This document shows, piece by piece, positions 7,657 through 15,369 of a stretch of 20,298 bases of DNA. Origin of the DNA: Fidelibacterota bacterium 46_43. GTDB taxonomy: Bacteria > Fidelibacterota > Fidelibacteria > Fidelibacterales > Fidelibacteraceae. How positions within the stretch are numbered: position 1 is the first letter of the stretch; each line of letters opens with the position of its first letter. A program made the position numbers and the translations under genes. The stretch lies in the NCBI GenBank assembly GCA_001509335.1, contig LGGY01000004.1, positions 1 to 20,298 of the forward strand. Direction: 5' to 3'. A model generated the notes under the pieces. The model was not told where the DNA came from and did no database searches. It saw nothing but the letters and a program-made list of their open reading frames with translations.

Positions 7657-9297
7657 ATGCGACGATTGACATACATCTTGTTATTTTTTCTGGTTTTTGT
7701 TTCCGGGTTGTTGGGGAACCCGAAATATCCTGAAAAAGAATATCAAAAGATCACCATTATTTTTACCAATGATATTCATGGAGGGGTAGACCGGATGGAG
7801 GCCCGGTTTATGAATCCTGAGTTTCCGCCCCTCATCGGAGGCGGTGCGGCAGTAGTCCATTATATTGATGCGGTCCGTGAAAAAGCAGAAAAAGAAAATA
7901 CCTCCGTGATTGTTGTGGATGCCGGCGATTTTTTCTCAGGCCGTCCCATCGGATCCCGCACCGAAGGCGAAGCGGTGATCAAGTATATGAATATGGCCGG
8001 ATATAATGCCTTGACGGTAGGAAACCATGATTTTGATCTGGGGCTGGATGTGCTCAAAGCCCGGGCGGCACAGGCAAAATTCCCCTTACTTGGCGCCAAC
8101 ATTATTCAGGATTCCACCGGACAGATTCCAGATTATCTGAAACCCTATGTGATGGTGGATGCTGCTGGAATACAAGTAGCCATCCTGGGGCTTTCTACGA
8201 CGATTACACCGGATTTAAGTTTTCCGGAACATGTGGCCGGACTCACTTTTTTGCCTGAAATAGAAACGGCCCGTACATGGGTGCCTCGTTTAAAAGAGAT
8301 GGGGGCCGATATCATCATCGTTGAAACCCACGCCTGGACACCCTACGACCGGAAAGTCGCCTATCAGGAACTTCTGGAAGATATGAGGCAGCAGACAATT
8401 CACCCCGATAAACACGGACCCAATGCTCTGGAAATTGCAGCAATGGTTCCCGGTATCGATATCATATTTTCCGGTCATGTTCACAGAGGGTTTTATGAAC
8501 CATATGTAGATCCGGTCAATCATACCCTGATTTTTCAGAATTATGCCAACGGGACCAATGTGGGACATGTCAATGTCTATATCCATAAAGAAACCAAAGA
8601 ACTGGCTGGTTATGATTTTGCCGTTGATAACAGTGCTTTGATCACCATGGTCGAGGATGAATTCTGGCTGGATGAAAAGGCCGATTCCATTCTCTCTGCT
8701 GAAAAAGCCAAAGCCGAAGAGGGTTTTCACGAAGTACTCACTGTCTTACCCAAACCTCTCAGACGAAGCTCTGAAGGTCAATCCCTGCTGGGAAATATGA
8801 TTTGTGATGCGATGACCACCATTTCCGGAGCAGATGTCGCCTTTTCTAATTTCGGTGGTGTCCGTGCCGATTTAAATGCAGGTCCTCTGACCCCGGCAGA
8901 CCTCTTTAATGTTCTTCCTTTTGGGAATAATATTACCGTATTCCAGGTTTCCGGTTCTTTTATTGACCGATTAATCGAAGACCGTGTCTCCGGAAATTCA
9001 AGGGGAATGCTGGTGAGCGGCCTTCAGGTAACGGTGGATCGGCGAAAACCCAACGGTAATCGGGTAACTATTCATTCTATCCAGGGCAAACCCTTTGATC
9101 CCGATGCGACCTATACAATGGCGATATCCGATTACCTGGCAGAAGGAAATTCCGGCTATGGACTGGTGACGGAAATTCCCGAAGAACAACGTCTCGATAC
9201 TGGCATCATGATTCGCCAGGCGCTTCAGGAATATATTACTGATCATAACGGCCTGGAAAAAACCTCAGTGGACAACCGCTGGGAAGAGGTTGAATAA
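7657..9297 (+). CDS. Secreted 5'-nucleotidase / metallophosphatase (UshA-like)
   Basis: 546 residues, the usual length for the family, with a signal peptide at 1-20 ('LTYILLFFLVFVSGLLG'), so it acts in the periplasm or outside. The calcineurin-like metal-binding motifs are all present: 'NDIHG' (D39, H41), 'GDFFSG' (D91), 'GNHD' (N123, H124), 'ETH' (H225) and 'GHVH' (H274, H276). The C-terminal 5'-nucleotidase domain carries 'FSNFGGVRADL' (R403), 'FNVLPFGNNI' and 'SDYLAEGNSGYG', which form the nucleotide base and substrate pocket in this family. The enzyme should hydrolyse nucleotides (or related phosphoesters such as UDP-sugars) to nucleosides plus phosphate. It ends the envelope-protein run, 19 bases after a transport barrel. 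A nucleoside-cleaving enzyme of the phosphorylase family lies 130 bases downstream, consistent with salvage of extracellular nucleotides. Confidence 0.93.
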   Translation: MRRLTYILLFFLVFVSGLLGNPKYPEKEYQKITIIFTNDIHGGVDRMEARFMNPEFPPLIGGGAAVVHYIDAVREKAEKENTSVIVVDAGDFFSGRPIGSRTEGEAVIKYMNMAGYNALTVGNHDFDLGLDVLKARAAQAKFPLLGANIIQDSTGQIPDYLKPYVMVDAAGIQVAILGLSTTITPDLSFPEHVAGLTFLPEIETARTWVPRLKEMGADIIIVETHAWTPYDRKVAYQELLEDMRQQTIHPDKHGPNALEIAAMVPGIDIIFSGHVHRGFYEPYVDPVNHTLIFQNYANGTNVGHVNVYIHKETKELAGYDFAVDNSALITMVEDEFWLDEKADSILSAEKAKAEEGFHEVLTVLPKPLRRSSEGQSLLGNMICDAMTTISGADVAFSNFGGVRADLNAGPLTPADLFNVLPFGNNITVFQVSGSFIDRLIEDRVSGNSRGMLVSGLQVTVDRRKPNGNRVTIHSIQGKPFDPDATYTMAISDYLAEGNSGYGLVTEIPEEQRLDTGIMIRQALQEYITDHNGLEKTSVDNRWEEVE

Positions 9298-9427
9298 AAG
9301 AAGCATATCTTACATGATGCTGAAAAAAATTTATATTTATTTTTCTGATGAGGATGTTTGATATTTGTTTTGTGATTCCCTCTTTAAAAAACAGGGAAAA
9401 GCAGAAAAGATTATTCTAAGTTATACC

Positions 9428-10039
9428 ATGGCCTTTATTTTACCTCAAACCGTCCTTGTCTTTGCATTGAAAGCTGAAATGCTGGACGTTTTTCGGAATG
9501 TTGATATCAAAAGCCATTATTCTTTGAGTAAAAGAAAGCACTTGTATCAGGTGGTGTGGCAAGAAATCCCCTTTTACATGTTACAGACTGGAATCGGTCC
9601 GACCTCGGTGCAGCACGCATTGGACGTCCTTTCACTGGATATGAATATTTCGCAGATTGTGAATGCCGGGACTTGCGGTTCTCTGAGGGATGATGTGTTT
9701 CCGGAAGACCTTGTTGTGCCGGAACAAGTTATCTCACAATGGGACAAAACGATTCAGAAACCCGCAAATATCAGTTCAAACATTCGGACTGTAAACACCT
9801 GTATCACAGTAAGAAATAGCCAAAACACCCAGGAATTCAAAAGTATATTAATCCATCAGTTCAAGGCGGATATTGTAGATATGGAAGCCTGGGTGGTTCT
9901 GGACTGGGCCGGAAAGCATGGATTTCCTGCCTATGTGCTCAAATGTGTGAGTGACCGGGTCGGTCCCCAATCGCCAGTTGATGTAAAACTGCATCTTCCC
10001 CGCTGTTCGCAAACCTTAGCTGAAGTACTTTTATTATGA
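9428..10039 (+). CDS. Nucleoside phosphorylase-I family protein (MTA/SAH nucleosidase-like)
   Basis: The ATG at 9428 gives 203 residues beginning 'MAFILPQTVLVFALKAEM', the typical first strand and loop of the family. A TTG at 9365 would add 21 unrelated residues and is less likely. Family marks: 'FALKAEM' (E17), 'TGIGPTSV' (54-61), 'IVNAGTCGSL' (77-86), 'EDLVVPEQVI', 'VDMEAW' (M152, E153, the ribose-binding pair) and 'CVSDRV' (D176, in the place of the catalytic aspartate). No signal peptide, so cytoplasmic. The reaction is probably hydrolysis or phosphorolysis of an N-glycosidic bond of a purine nucleoside. MTA/SAH nucleosidase, futalosine hydrolase and adenosylhopane nucleosidase are all possible and are not separated here. 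It is slightly short for the family. It shares an ATGA overlap with the following glycosyltransferase. The 130-base gap before it, richer in A and T, is the likely place for a promoter, but no convincing pair of boxes was found. Confidence 0.8.
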   Translation: MAFILPQTVLVFALKAEMLDVFRNVDIKSHYSLSKRKHLYQVVWQEIPFYMLQTGIGPTSVQHALDVLSLDMNISQIVNAGTCGSLRDDVFPEDLVVPEQVISQWDKTIQKPANISSNIRTVNTCITVRNSQNTQEFKSILIHQFKADIVDMEAWVVLDWAGKHGFPAYVLKCVSDRVGPQSPVDVKLHLPRCSQTLAEVLLL

Positions 10040-10881
10040 AATCTGTCATGCACATTTCTGTTATCATTCCAGTGTATAATCGTGAGGGATATATCCGGCG
10101 GGCCATAGACAGTGTGTTAAATCAAAGCCGGGCGGCAGATGAAATGATTGTTGTCGACGATGGTTCAACGGACGCAACTCCTTCTATATTAGCGGATTAT
10201 GGAGATGTAATTCAGGTTGTGCGTCAGGAAAATATGGGGGTTTCAGCCGCACGGAACCGGGGGATCCGGGCTTCGTCCGGGAACTGGATTGCCCTGTTGG
10301 ATAGTGATGATGAATGGTTACCGGATAAACTGGCCCTCCAGGAATCCTGGTTAAAGGAAAATCCGTCATACAGGATCTGTCAAACACAGGAAATCTGGTT
10401 CCGCCAGGGGAAACGGGTTAATCCTATGAAAAAACATACAAAAGTACATGGCGATATTTTTATTCCCAGCTTGAAACGTTGCCTGGTAAGCCCCTCAGCT
10501 GTTCTCTTTGAGAGGCGACTTTTCGAGGAAACCGGCGGTTTTGATGAATCGCTTCCCGTTTGTGAAGATTATGATTTATGGCTTCGGATTTCACTACATG
10601 AACCGGTGGGGCTTCTGACTGAAGCAGGTATTATTAAATATGGAGGACACACAGATCAGCTTTCCCGGTCTGTATGGGGAATGGATCGCTTCCGGGTATT
10701 GGCCCTGGAAAAAATACTTATTGACAATCCTGACCTTTCAAAGGATAAAAAGGCGGCTGTTTTGCGTGAATTGATCCATAAATTGAAGGTTTTGTACCAT
10801 GGTGCTCTGAAACGGAACAGCAAAGAGAATGCATGGAAAAAGAAATTGGAAAAATATAACTTTATGCTTCAGCAACTGTAA
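10036..10881 (+). CDS. Family 2 glycosyltransferase (GT-A fold)
   Basis: 281 residues, start overlapping the previous stop as ATGA (ATG at 10048 is an alternative). The GT-A signature is complete: 'SVIIPVYNRE' (8-17), 'VVDDGSTD' (39-46), 'QENMGVSAARNRGI', the metal-binding 'DSDDEW' (89-94), 'VSPSAVLFERRLFEETGGFD' and the acceptor/base region 'CEDYDLWLR' (176-184). No membrane segment is seen, so it is a soluble or peripheral cytoplasmic enzyme that moves a sugar from a nucleotide donor onto an unknown acceptor, most often a surface glycan or lipid carrier. It stands alone, without other glycan genes nearby. Its coupling to a nucleoside-cleaving enzyme is unusual and may simply reflect compact packing. 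Confidence 0.9.
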   Translation: MKSVMHISVIIPVYNREGYIRRAIDSVLNQSRAADEMIVVDDGSTDATPSILADYGDVIQVVRQENMGVSAARNRGIRASSGNWIALLDSDDEWLPDKLALQESWLKENPSYRICQTQEIWFRQGKRVNPMKKHTKVHGDIFIPSLKRCLVSPSAVLFERRLFEETGGFDESLPVCEDYDLWLRISLHEPVGLLTEAGIIKYGGHTDQLSRSVWGMDRFRVLALEKILIDNPDLSKDKKAAVLRELIHKLKVLYHGALKRNSKENAWKKKLEKYNFMLQQL

Positions 10882-10901
10882 AGTAAGCACCGGAGGAATA
10901 T

Positions 10902-11918
10902 ATGATGAAATATAGATGGCTGATACTTGTCATTATCGGCGTTTCCATGCTTCAGGGAGCATCTCCCCAGCAATTTGCCGAAATCGGCGATTTTCCGCTT
11001 TATGGCGGTGATGTTATTGAGAATTGCCGTGTGGGATACCGTATTGTAGGTGATTTTCCCCGGAATCAAAATGAGATTGTCGTATTTCCCACTTGGTTTG
11101 GAGGCACGTCGGAACATGTGGAAGGACTGATCCGGACGTATAACTATATTGACACCACCCGTTTTACCATCATCATTATGGATGCCTTTGGCAATGGGAT
11201 TTCTTCTTCGCCGTCCAAAAGCATGACACAAAAAGAGAGCTTGTTCCCGGAGTTGACGATTTTGGATATGGTCCGTGCCCAGTACCTGGTGCTTACCCAG
11301 ACACTTCGTCTGAATCATGTATATGCTGTAGTGGGTGGCTCCATGGGAGGCATGCAGGCTTTTGAGTGGTTGGTAACATATCCCTCTTTTATGGATAAAG
11401 TGATTGCCTATGTAAGCACACCCCGCATGACATCCGGGGACCTGCTTCACAAAGAGTTTCAGCTTCGGTTGATTCAAACAGCACGGAGGTACGGGGTTCC
11501 CGAAGAACGCCTGATGATGTTGCTGGATATGTCTCAGGATCTGGTGGCCCGGACCCCTGAATACCTGGTGACTGAGATTCCTGTGGAGAATTTTGAAAAT
11601 TATTTGACAAAGTTTGAGCAATCCCCTGGTCGGATTTTTAACAGTTATAACTGGGAATGCCAGCTAAAAGCCATGGTCAGCCACAATATAGGCCAATCTT
11701 TTGAAAATGGGTATGATGAAGCTATTTCTCAAGCCATCGCAGACCTTCTGATCATCGTGAACCTTCAGGATCATCTGGTTATGCCACAGCCGGCCCTGGA
11801 TCTCGCAGAGCAGTTGAACGCAGAAACGTTCATTCTGGATAATAAATATGGACATTTGGGTATCACACCGGAAATAGACAAGGTGATACCCGTCATTCAC
11901 ACATTTTTAGAAAGGTAA
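10902..11918 (+). CDS. Secreted alpha/beta hydrolase of the homoserine O-acetyltransferase fold
   Basis: 338 residues preceded by GGAGG at 10892-10896, the clearest ribosome binding site on this strand; the first two codons are both ATG. Residues 5-22 form a signal peptide ('RWLILVIIGVSMLQGASP'), so the protein should be exported. The fold is clear: 'FPTWFGGTSEHV' (62-73), 'MDAFGNGISSSP' (93-104), 'DMVRAQYLVL', nucleophile elbow 'GGSMGG' (S147), catalytic acid in 'NLQDHLVMP' (D290) and 'YGHLG' (H318), spaced as in MetX-like enzymes. True MetX is cytoplasmic and makes O-acetylhomoserine. Export makes that role unlikely and points to an esterase, amidase or acyltransferase on an extracytoplasmic substrate. 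It lies 5 bases before pepC. Confidence 0.85.
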   Translation: MMKYRWLILVIIGVSMLQGASPQQFAEIGDFPLYGGDVIENCRVGYRIVGDFPRNQNEIVVFPTWFGGTSEHVEGLIRTYNYIDTTRFTIIIMDAFGNGISSSPSKSMTQKESLFPELTILDMVRAQYLVLTQTLRLNHVYAVVGGSMGGMQAFEWLVTYPSFMDKVIAYVSTPRMTSGDLLHKEFQLRLIQTARRYGVPEERLMMLLDMSQDLVARTPEYLVTEIPVENFENYLTKFEQSPGRIFNSYNWECQLKAMVSHNIGQSFENGYDEAISQAIADLLIIVNLQDHLVMPQPALDLAEQLNAETFILDNKYGHLGITPEIDKVIPVIHTFLER

Positions 11919-11923
11919 TACAC

Positions 11924-13267
11924 TTGACAAAAAAACACATGACGCCCCAATTTCTCTCCCAATGCCGGGAAAATTTAGCGGACAATTCCCCCAAATATGT
12001 TCTCAGGAACAGCATCATTCAAAACGGCATGGATAAAACGGTACTAAGCCATGATTCCCTGGTAGAGAATGTTTTTGCATTCTCACATGAAATTCCCACT
12101 GGGAAAATCACCAACCAAGAGAAAAGCGGCCGTTGCTGGATTTTTGCTGCTCTGAACACCTTCCGTTATTCAATAGCCCAAAAGATTAATGTAAAGGATT
12201 TTGAACTCTCCCAAAGTTATCCCATGTTTTGGGACAAATTTGAAAAATCCAATTTTTTTCTGGAAAACATCATAGAAACCCGGCATGACGCTACAGACAG
12301 CCGGATTGTGATGTGGCTGATGCGGGATCCGGTTCAGGATGGCGGCCAGTGGGATATGTTTGCCGGCTTGGTGGAAAAATACGGGATTGTTCCCAAACAG
12401 GTGATGCCAGAAACTTTTCACAGCAGCAATACGCACCGGATGAATCAACTTCTCACGCTCAAACTCAGGGCTTCAGCCTCTAGGCTACGAAAAATGGCAG
12501 CCCAGGGATCCGGTGAGGAGGATCTCCGGAAAGAAAAAGAAAAATTCCTTGAAAAAATATATGATATGCTGGTCTCCTTTTTGGGGAACCCACCGGAAAC
12601 CTTTGATTTTGTATACCGGGATGATGACAAACATTATCACGAAGACCGCAATTTGACCCCCATGGCATTTTATGAGAAATACCTGGAAAATAAGCCGGCA
12701 GAATATATCAGTATCATTCATGCACCGACCAAGGATAAACCCTTTATGAAAACGTATACGGTTCAATTTCTGGGAAATGTTTTGGAGGGGCAGCCTGTAA
12801 AATACCTGAATGTAGACATTCAAACCCTGAAATCCCTTACGCTTACCCAGTTGAAAGCCGGGGAACCGGTTTGGTTTGGGTGTGATGTAGGTCAGTTATC
12901 GGACCGGGAAAGTGGGATTATGGCGACAGATCTCTACCTCTATGAAGAGGCCCTTGATACATCCTTTGATCTTGATAAGGGCGGGCGTCTGGATTACGGC
13001 GAGAGTATGCTGACCCACGCCATGGTTTTTACCGGTGTTCATTGTGTCAAGGATATGCCGGTGCGCTGGAAGGTTGAAAACAGTTGGAGTGAAAAATCTG
13101 GGAAAGACGGATTTTTTATCATGACGGATAGTTGGTTTGATGAATACACGTATCAGGTAGTAATCCATAAGAAATATTTAAGCCCGGAATTGCGTAAAGC
13201 CGCAGAACAAAAGCCGGTAGTTTTAAAACCCTGGGATCCTATGGGTTCACTGGCTTTCCGGGTCTGA
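11924..13267 (+). CDS. pepC: Aminopeptidase C / bleomycin hydrolase (C1B cysteine peptidase)
   Basis: 447 residues from a TTG start, chosen because AAAGG (11911-11915) is 8 bases upstream; an ATG at 11939 would drop five residues and sits too far from that site. The papain-type catalytic set is present: oxyanion Q65 and C71 in 'TNQEKSGRCWIFAALN', H365 in 'LTHAMVFTGV' and N386 in 'VENSWSEKSGKDGFF'. The protein ends '...LKPWDPMGSLAFRV', the family's C-terminal arm that reaches into the active site and limits the enzyme to aminopeptidase action, here with three extra residues after the usual SLA. It works as a cytoplasmic hexamer trimming N-terminal residues from peptides; no signal peptide is present. 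Its last 21 bases overlap the end of the converging folC gene. Confidence 0.97.
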   Translation: MTKKHMTPQFLSQCRENLADNSPKYVLRNSIIQNGMDKTVLSHDSLVENVFAFSHEIPTGKITNQEKSGRCWIFAALNTFRYSIAQKINVKDFELSQSYPMFWDKFEKSNFFLENIIETRHDATDSRIVMWLMRDPVQDGGQWDMFAGLVEKYGIVPKQVMPETFHSSNTHRMNQLLTLKLRASASRLRKMAAQGSGEEDLRKEKEKFLEKIYDMLVSFLGNPPETFDFVYRDDDKHYHEDRNLTPMAFYEKYLENKPAEYISIIHAPTKDKPFMKTYTVQFLGNVLEGQPVKYLNVDIQTLKSLTLTQLKAGEPVWFGCDVGQLSDRESGIMATDLYLYEEALDTSFDLDKGGRLDYGESMLTHAMVFTGVHCVKDMPVRWKVENSWSEKSGKDGFFIMTDSWFDEYTYQVVIHKKYLSPELRKAAEQKPVVLKPWDPMGSLAFRV

Positions 13268-14515
13268 CGCACCGGAGAATGTCTGATACACCTCAGGAGC
13301 GATATAGTGACTTCCATAGATGAGGATCAATCCGTCATCCGGAGAGTTTTCAAGGGCTTTCTGTATGGCATGCTGTACCGAAGACGCAACACAGGTTCCC
13401 TGTCGGACGGCAGCAAGTTCATCCAGGGCTTCAGGTGTCATGCTCCTGTGTGAATGGACGGGGGAAAGATAACAGGCATGGGCATGGGGAAGAAGGATAT
13501 CTACAATTTCTTGGGTTTCTTTATCTCCCAGCATACCGATGACAAGGGTTAGCGGTTTATTTGGGTAAAGATTCAGGACAAGTTCTTTTAAGCAGTGCAC
13601 CCCGGCCGGATTGTGGGCCACGTCGTAGTAAACCAGTGGTTTTTCAGATAACAGTTCAAACCGCCCCTTCCAGCGGACTGTTGTAAGTCCCTTTATGATA
13701 GCGGATAACGTCAAAACACCTTCCGTAAAAATTTCACAGGCTTTAATAGCCAGGGCAAAGTTTTCCAGTTGATGAAAACCCGCCAATGGAGTATCTACCC
13801 ACTCCCCGGTCCCTTGCAGGCATAGAGACATACCCCTTGGTTTCAGCCTGACATCCCGGATATAGTCTTCCGGCTGTGTTATATGAAGGGGTGCCTTTTT
13901 TTCTTTGGCTTTATCTTCCAGTACCGCCATAACGAGTGGATCGTGATGACAGGTCACAAGCGGAGTTGCATCTTTAATAATACCCGCCTTTTCAGCGGCG
14001 ATCACATCCAGGGTGTCCCCCAGAATCCGGGTATGATCCCGGTTTATGGATGTGATAACGGTGACCCTGGGGTTGAGGACATTGGTGGAATCCAGCCGGC
14101 CGCCCAGCCCGGTTTCCACAACAGCGGCATTGACAGCGGCCTCACGGAAAAGGTAAAAGGCCAGCCCTGTGGTGATTTCAAAAAAGGAAATGTCATGAGA
14201 GTCTAGCCAGGGGCGCCATTGATTAATCAATGTTTCGATTCGGTCCTCAGATACAGAATGACCATTGATCCGTATTCGCTCGTTAAAATGGACAAGATGG
14301 GGGGATGTAAAACGACCAGTCAGATAACTGCTATGGCGTAAAATCGCTTCACTTAAAGCCACAACAGACCCCTTGCCGTTTGTTCCGGCCACATGGATTG
14401 CAGGGAATGCCCGTTCGGGATGTTGAAGCCATTCCATAAATTCCAGGGTGCGCTCCAGTCCCAGCTTCATCTGGCCGCCCAGCCGGGAGTACAGCTCGTT
14501 TAAATAGTCTTTCAT
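13247..14515 (-). CDS. folC: Folylpolyglutamate synthase / dihydrofolate synthase
   Basis: 422 residues, normal for the family. Mur-ligase-type ATP enzyme that adds glutamate to folates (and, in many bacteria, makes dihydrofolate from dihydropteroate). Motifs: P-loop 'GTNGKGS' (44-50), 'FTSPHL' (69-74), 'FFEITTGLAFYLF' (111-123, with the Mg-linked glutamate), 'ETGLGGRLDSTN' (134-145), 'RDH' (159-161), 'AEKAGIIK' with K176 in the position that is carbamylated in homologues, and 'YDVAHNPAG' before the C-terminal glutamate ligase domain. Start and murI stop overlap as ATGA, so the two are translationally coupled. It is the last gene of the minus-strand run and converges with pepC, overlapping it by 21 bases. 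Confidence 0.97.
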   Translation of the reverse strand: MKDYLNELYSRLGGQMKLGLERTLEFMEWLQHPERAFPAIHVAGTNGKGSVVALSEAILRHSSYLTGRFTSPHLVHFNERIRINGHSVSEDRIETLINQWRPWLDSHDISFFEITTGLAFYLFREAAVNAAVVETGLGGRLDSTNVLNPRVTVITSINRDHTRILGDTLDVIAAEKAGIIKDATPLVTCHHDPLVMAVLEDKAKEKKAPLHITQPEDYIRDVRLKPRGMSLCLQGTGEWVDTPLAGFHQLENFALAIKACEIFTEGVLTLSAIIKGLTTVRWKGRFELLSEKPLVYYDVAHNPAGVHCLKELVLNLYPNKPLTLVIGMLGDKETQEIVDILLPHAHACYLSPVHSHRSMTPEALDELAAVRQGTCVASSVQHAIQKALENSPDDGLILIYGSHYIAPEVYQTFSGASDPESQ

Positions 14516-15369
14516 TCTTTTCGGAGGGAATACCCGTTCAGGGTTTCAATGGGTATTTTTTGGACATGGTCTGGTTCATGCCCCAGAAAACGACTGCTGA
14601 TTACCTTAAATTTCCGGGGGAAATCGGTAACATAAAAAAGATCTGTACCCGGGCTTCCCAGTGGATTTAACGCCTTGTGATAAGTCAAAGCTTCTTTGAG
14701 TGTCCGGGCAACCACCCGGGATGAATCCACGATGGTAACATAAGAAGGAAGAATCTTTTTCAAAGCAGGCTTCAGAATGGGATAATGGGTACAACCCAGG
14801 ATCAGGGTGTCAATATTCTGATGAACCAAAGGATCTAAATATTCCAGGGCAATCTGCCGGGTCACAGGATGATCTTCCCACCCCTCTTCCACCAGTGGGA
14901 CAAAGAGGGGACAGGCTACGCCATGAATCTGAATATCCGGATTCATTGCCTGGACCCGTGCTGCATAGGCACCGCTTTCAATGGTTGCCGTTGTTCCAAT
15001 GACGGCGATATGTCCGTTTTGAGTTATATTCACAGCTTCCTGAACACCGGGATCAATGACATTGACCACGGGAAGATCTGTCAGAGAACGAACGATATCC
15101 AGGGCAAGACTCGATGCCGTATTACAGGCAATAACAATGGCTTTGACAGGTTGATCCAATAAAAACCGTGTAATTTGTGTGGCAAAATCTCGGATCGTAT
15201 CGGTACTTTTGGATCCATAAGGAACCCGCGCCGTATCTCCGAGATAAACAATGTTTTCTGATGGTAGCAGAGAGCGAATTTGACGGTATACAGTAAGCCC
15301 GCCCAGGCCGCTGTCGAAAATTCCCACCGGCAATGTGGCAAGATCAGTGGTTGGGAATGTCTTTTTCAT
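14512..15369 (-). CDS. murI: Glutamate racemase
   Basis: 285 residues from the ATG at 15369; a TTG at 15414 would add 15 residues lying inside the amidase gene and is rejected. Converts L- to D-glutamate for peptidoglycan. Both halves of the active site are present: 'FDSGLGGLTV' (D19, S20), 'YLGDTARVPYGSKS', 'ACNTAS' with catalytic C82, and 'LGCTHYP' with catalytic C193 and H195. No signal peptide; cytoplasmic. Its first 26 bases overlap the 3' end of the amidase gene in another frame, and its last bases overlap folC as ATGA. The ribosome binding site is weak (AAGGA about 15 bases upstream), so coupling to the amidase is likely. The pairing with an amidase makes a small cell-wall group. Confidence 0.97.
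   Translation of the reverse strand: MKKTFPTTDLATLPVGIFDSGLGGLTVYRQIRSLLPSENIVYLGDTARVPYGSKSTDTIRDFATQITRFLLDQPVKAIVIACNTASSLALDIVRSLTDLPVVNVIDPGVQEAVNITQNGHIAVIGTTATIESGAYAARVQAMNPDIQIHGVACPLFVPLVEEGWEDHPVTRQIALEYLDPLVHQNIDTLILGCTHYPILKPALKKILPSYVTIVDSSRVVARTLKEALTYHKALNPLGSPGTDLFYVTDFPRKFKVISSRFLGHEPDHVQKIPIETLNGYSLRKE

Noticed and set aside
9301..9340. Short inverted repeat AGCAT/ATGCT after the 5'-nucleotidase gene as a terminator
   Set aside because: Only five base pairs with a ten-base loop, followed by A-run rather than T-run on the coding strand.
9365..9427. TTG start adding 21 residues to the nucleoside phosphorylase-family protein
   Set aside because: The added residues do not match the family, whose first strand begins right at the ATG at 9428.
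10869..11621. Open frame on the minus strand (250 codons) opposite the alpha/beta hydrolase
   Set aside because: Shadow of a gene whose catalytic motifs are intact; the translation has no domain pattern.
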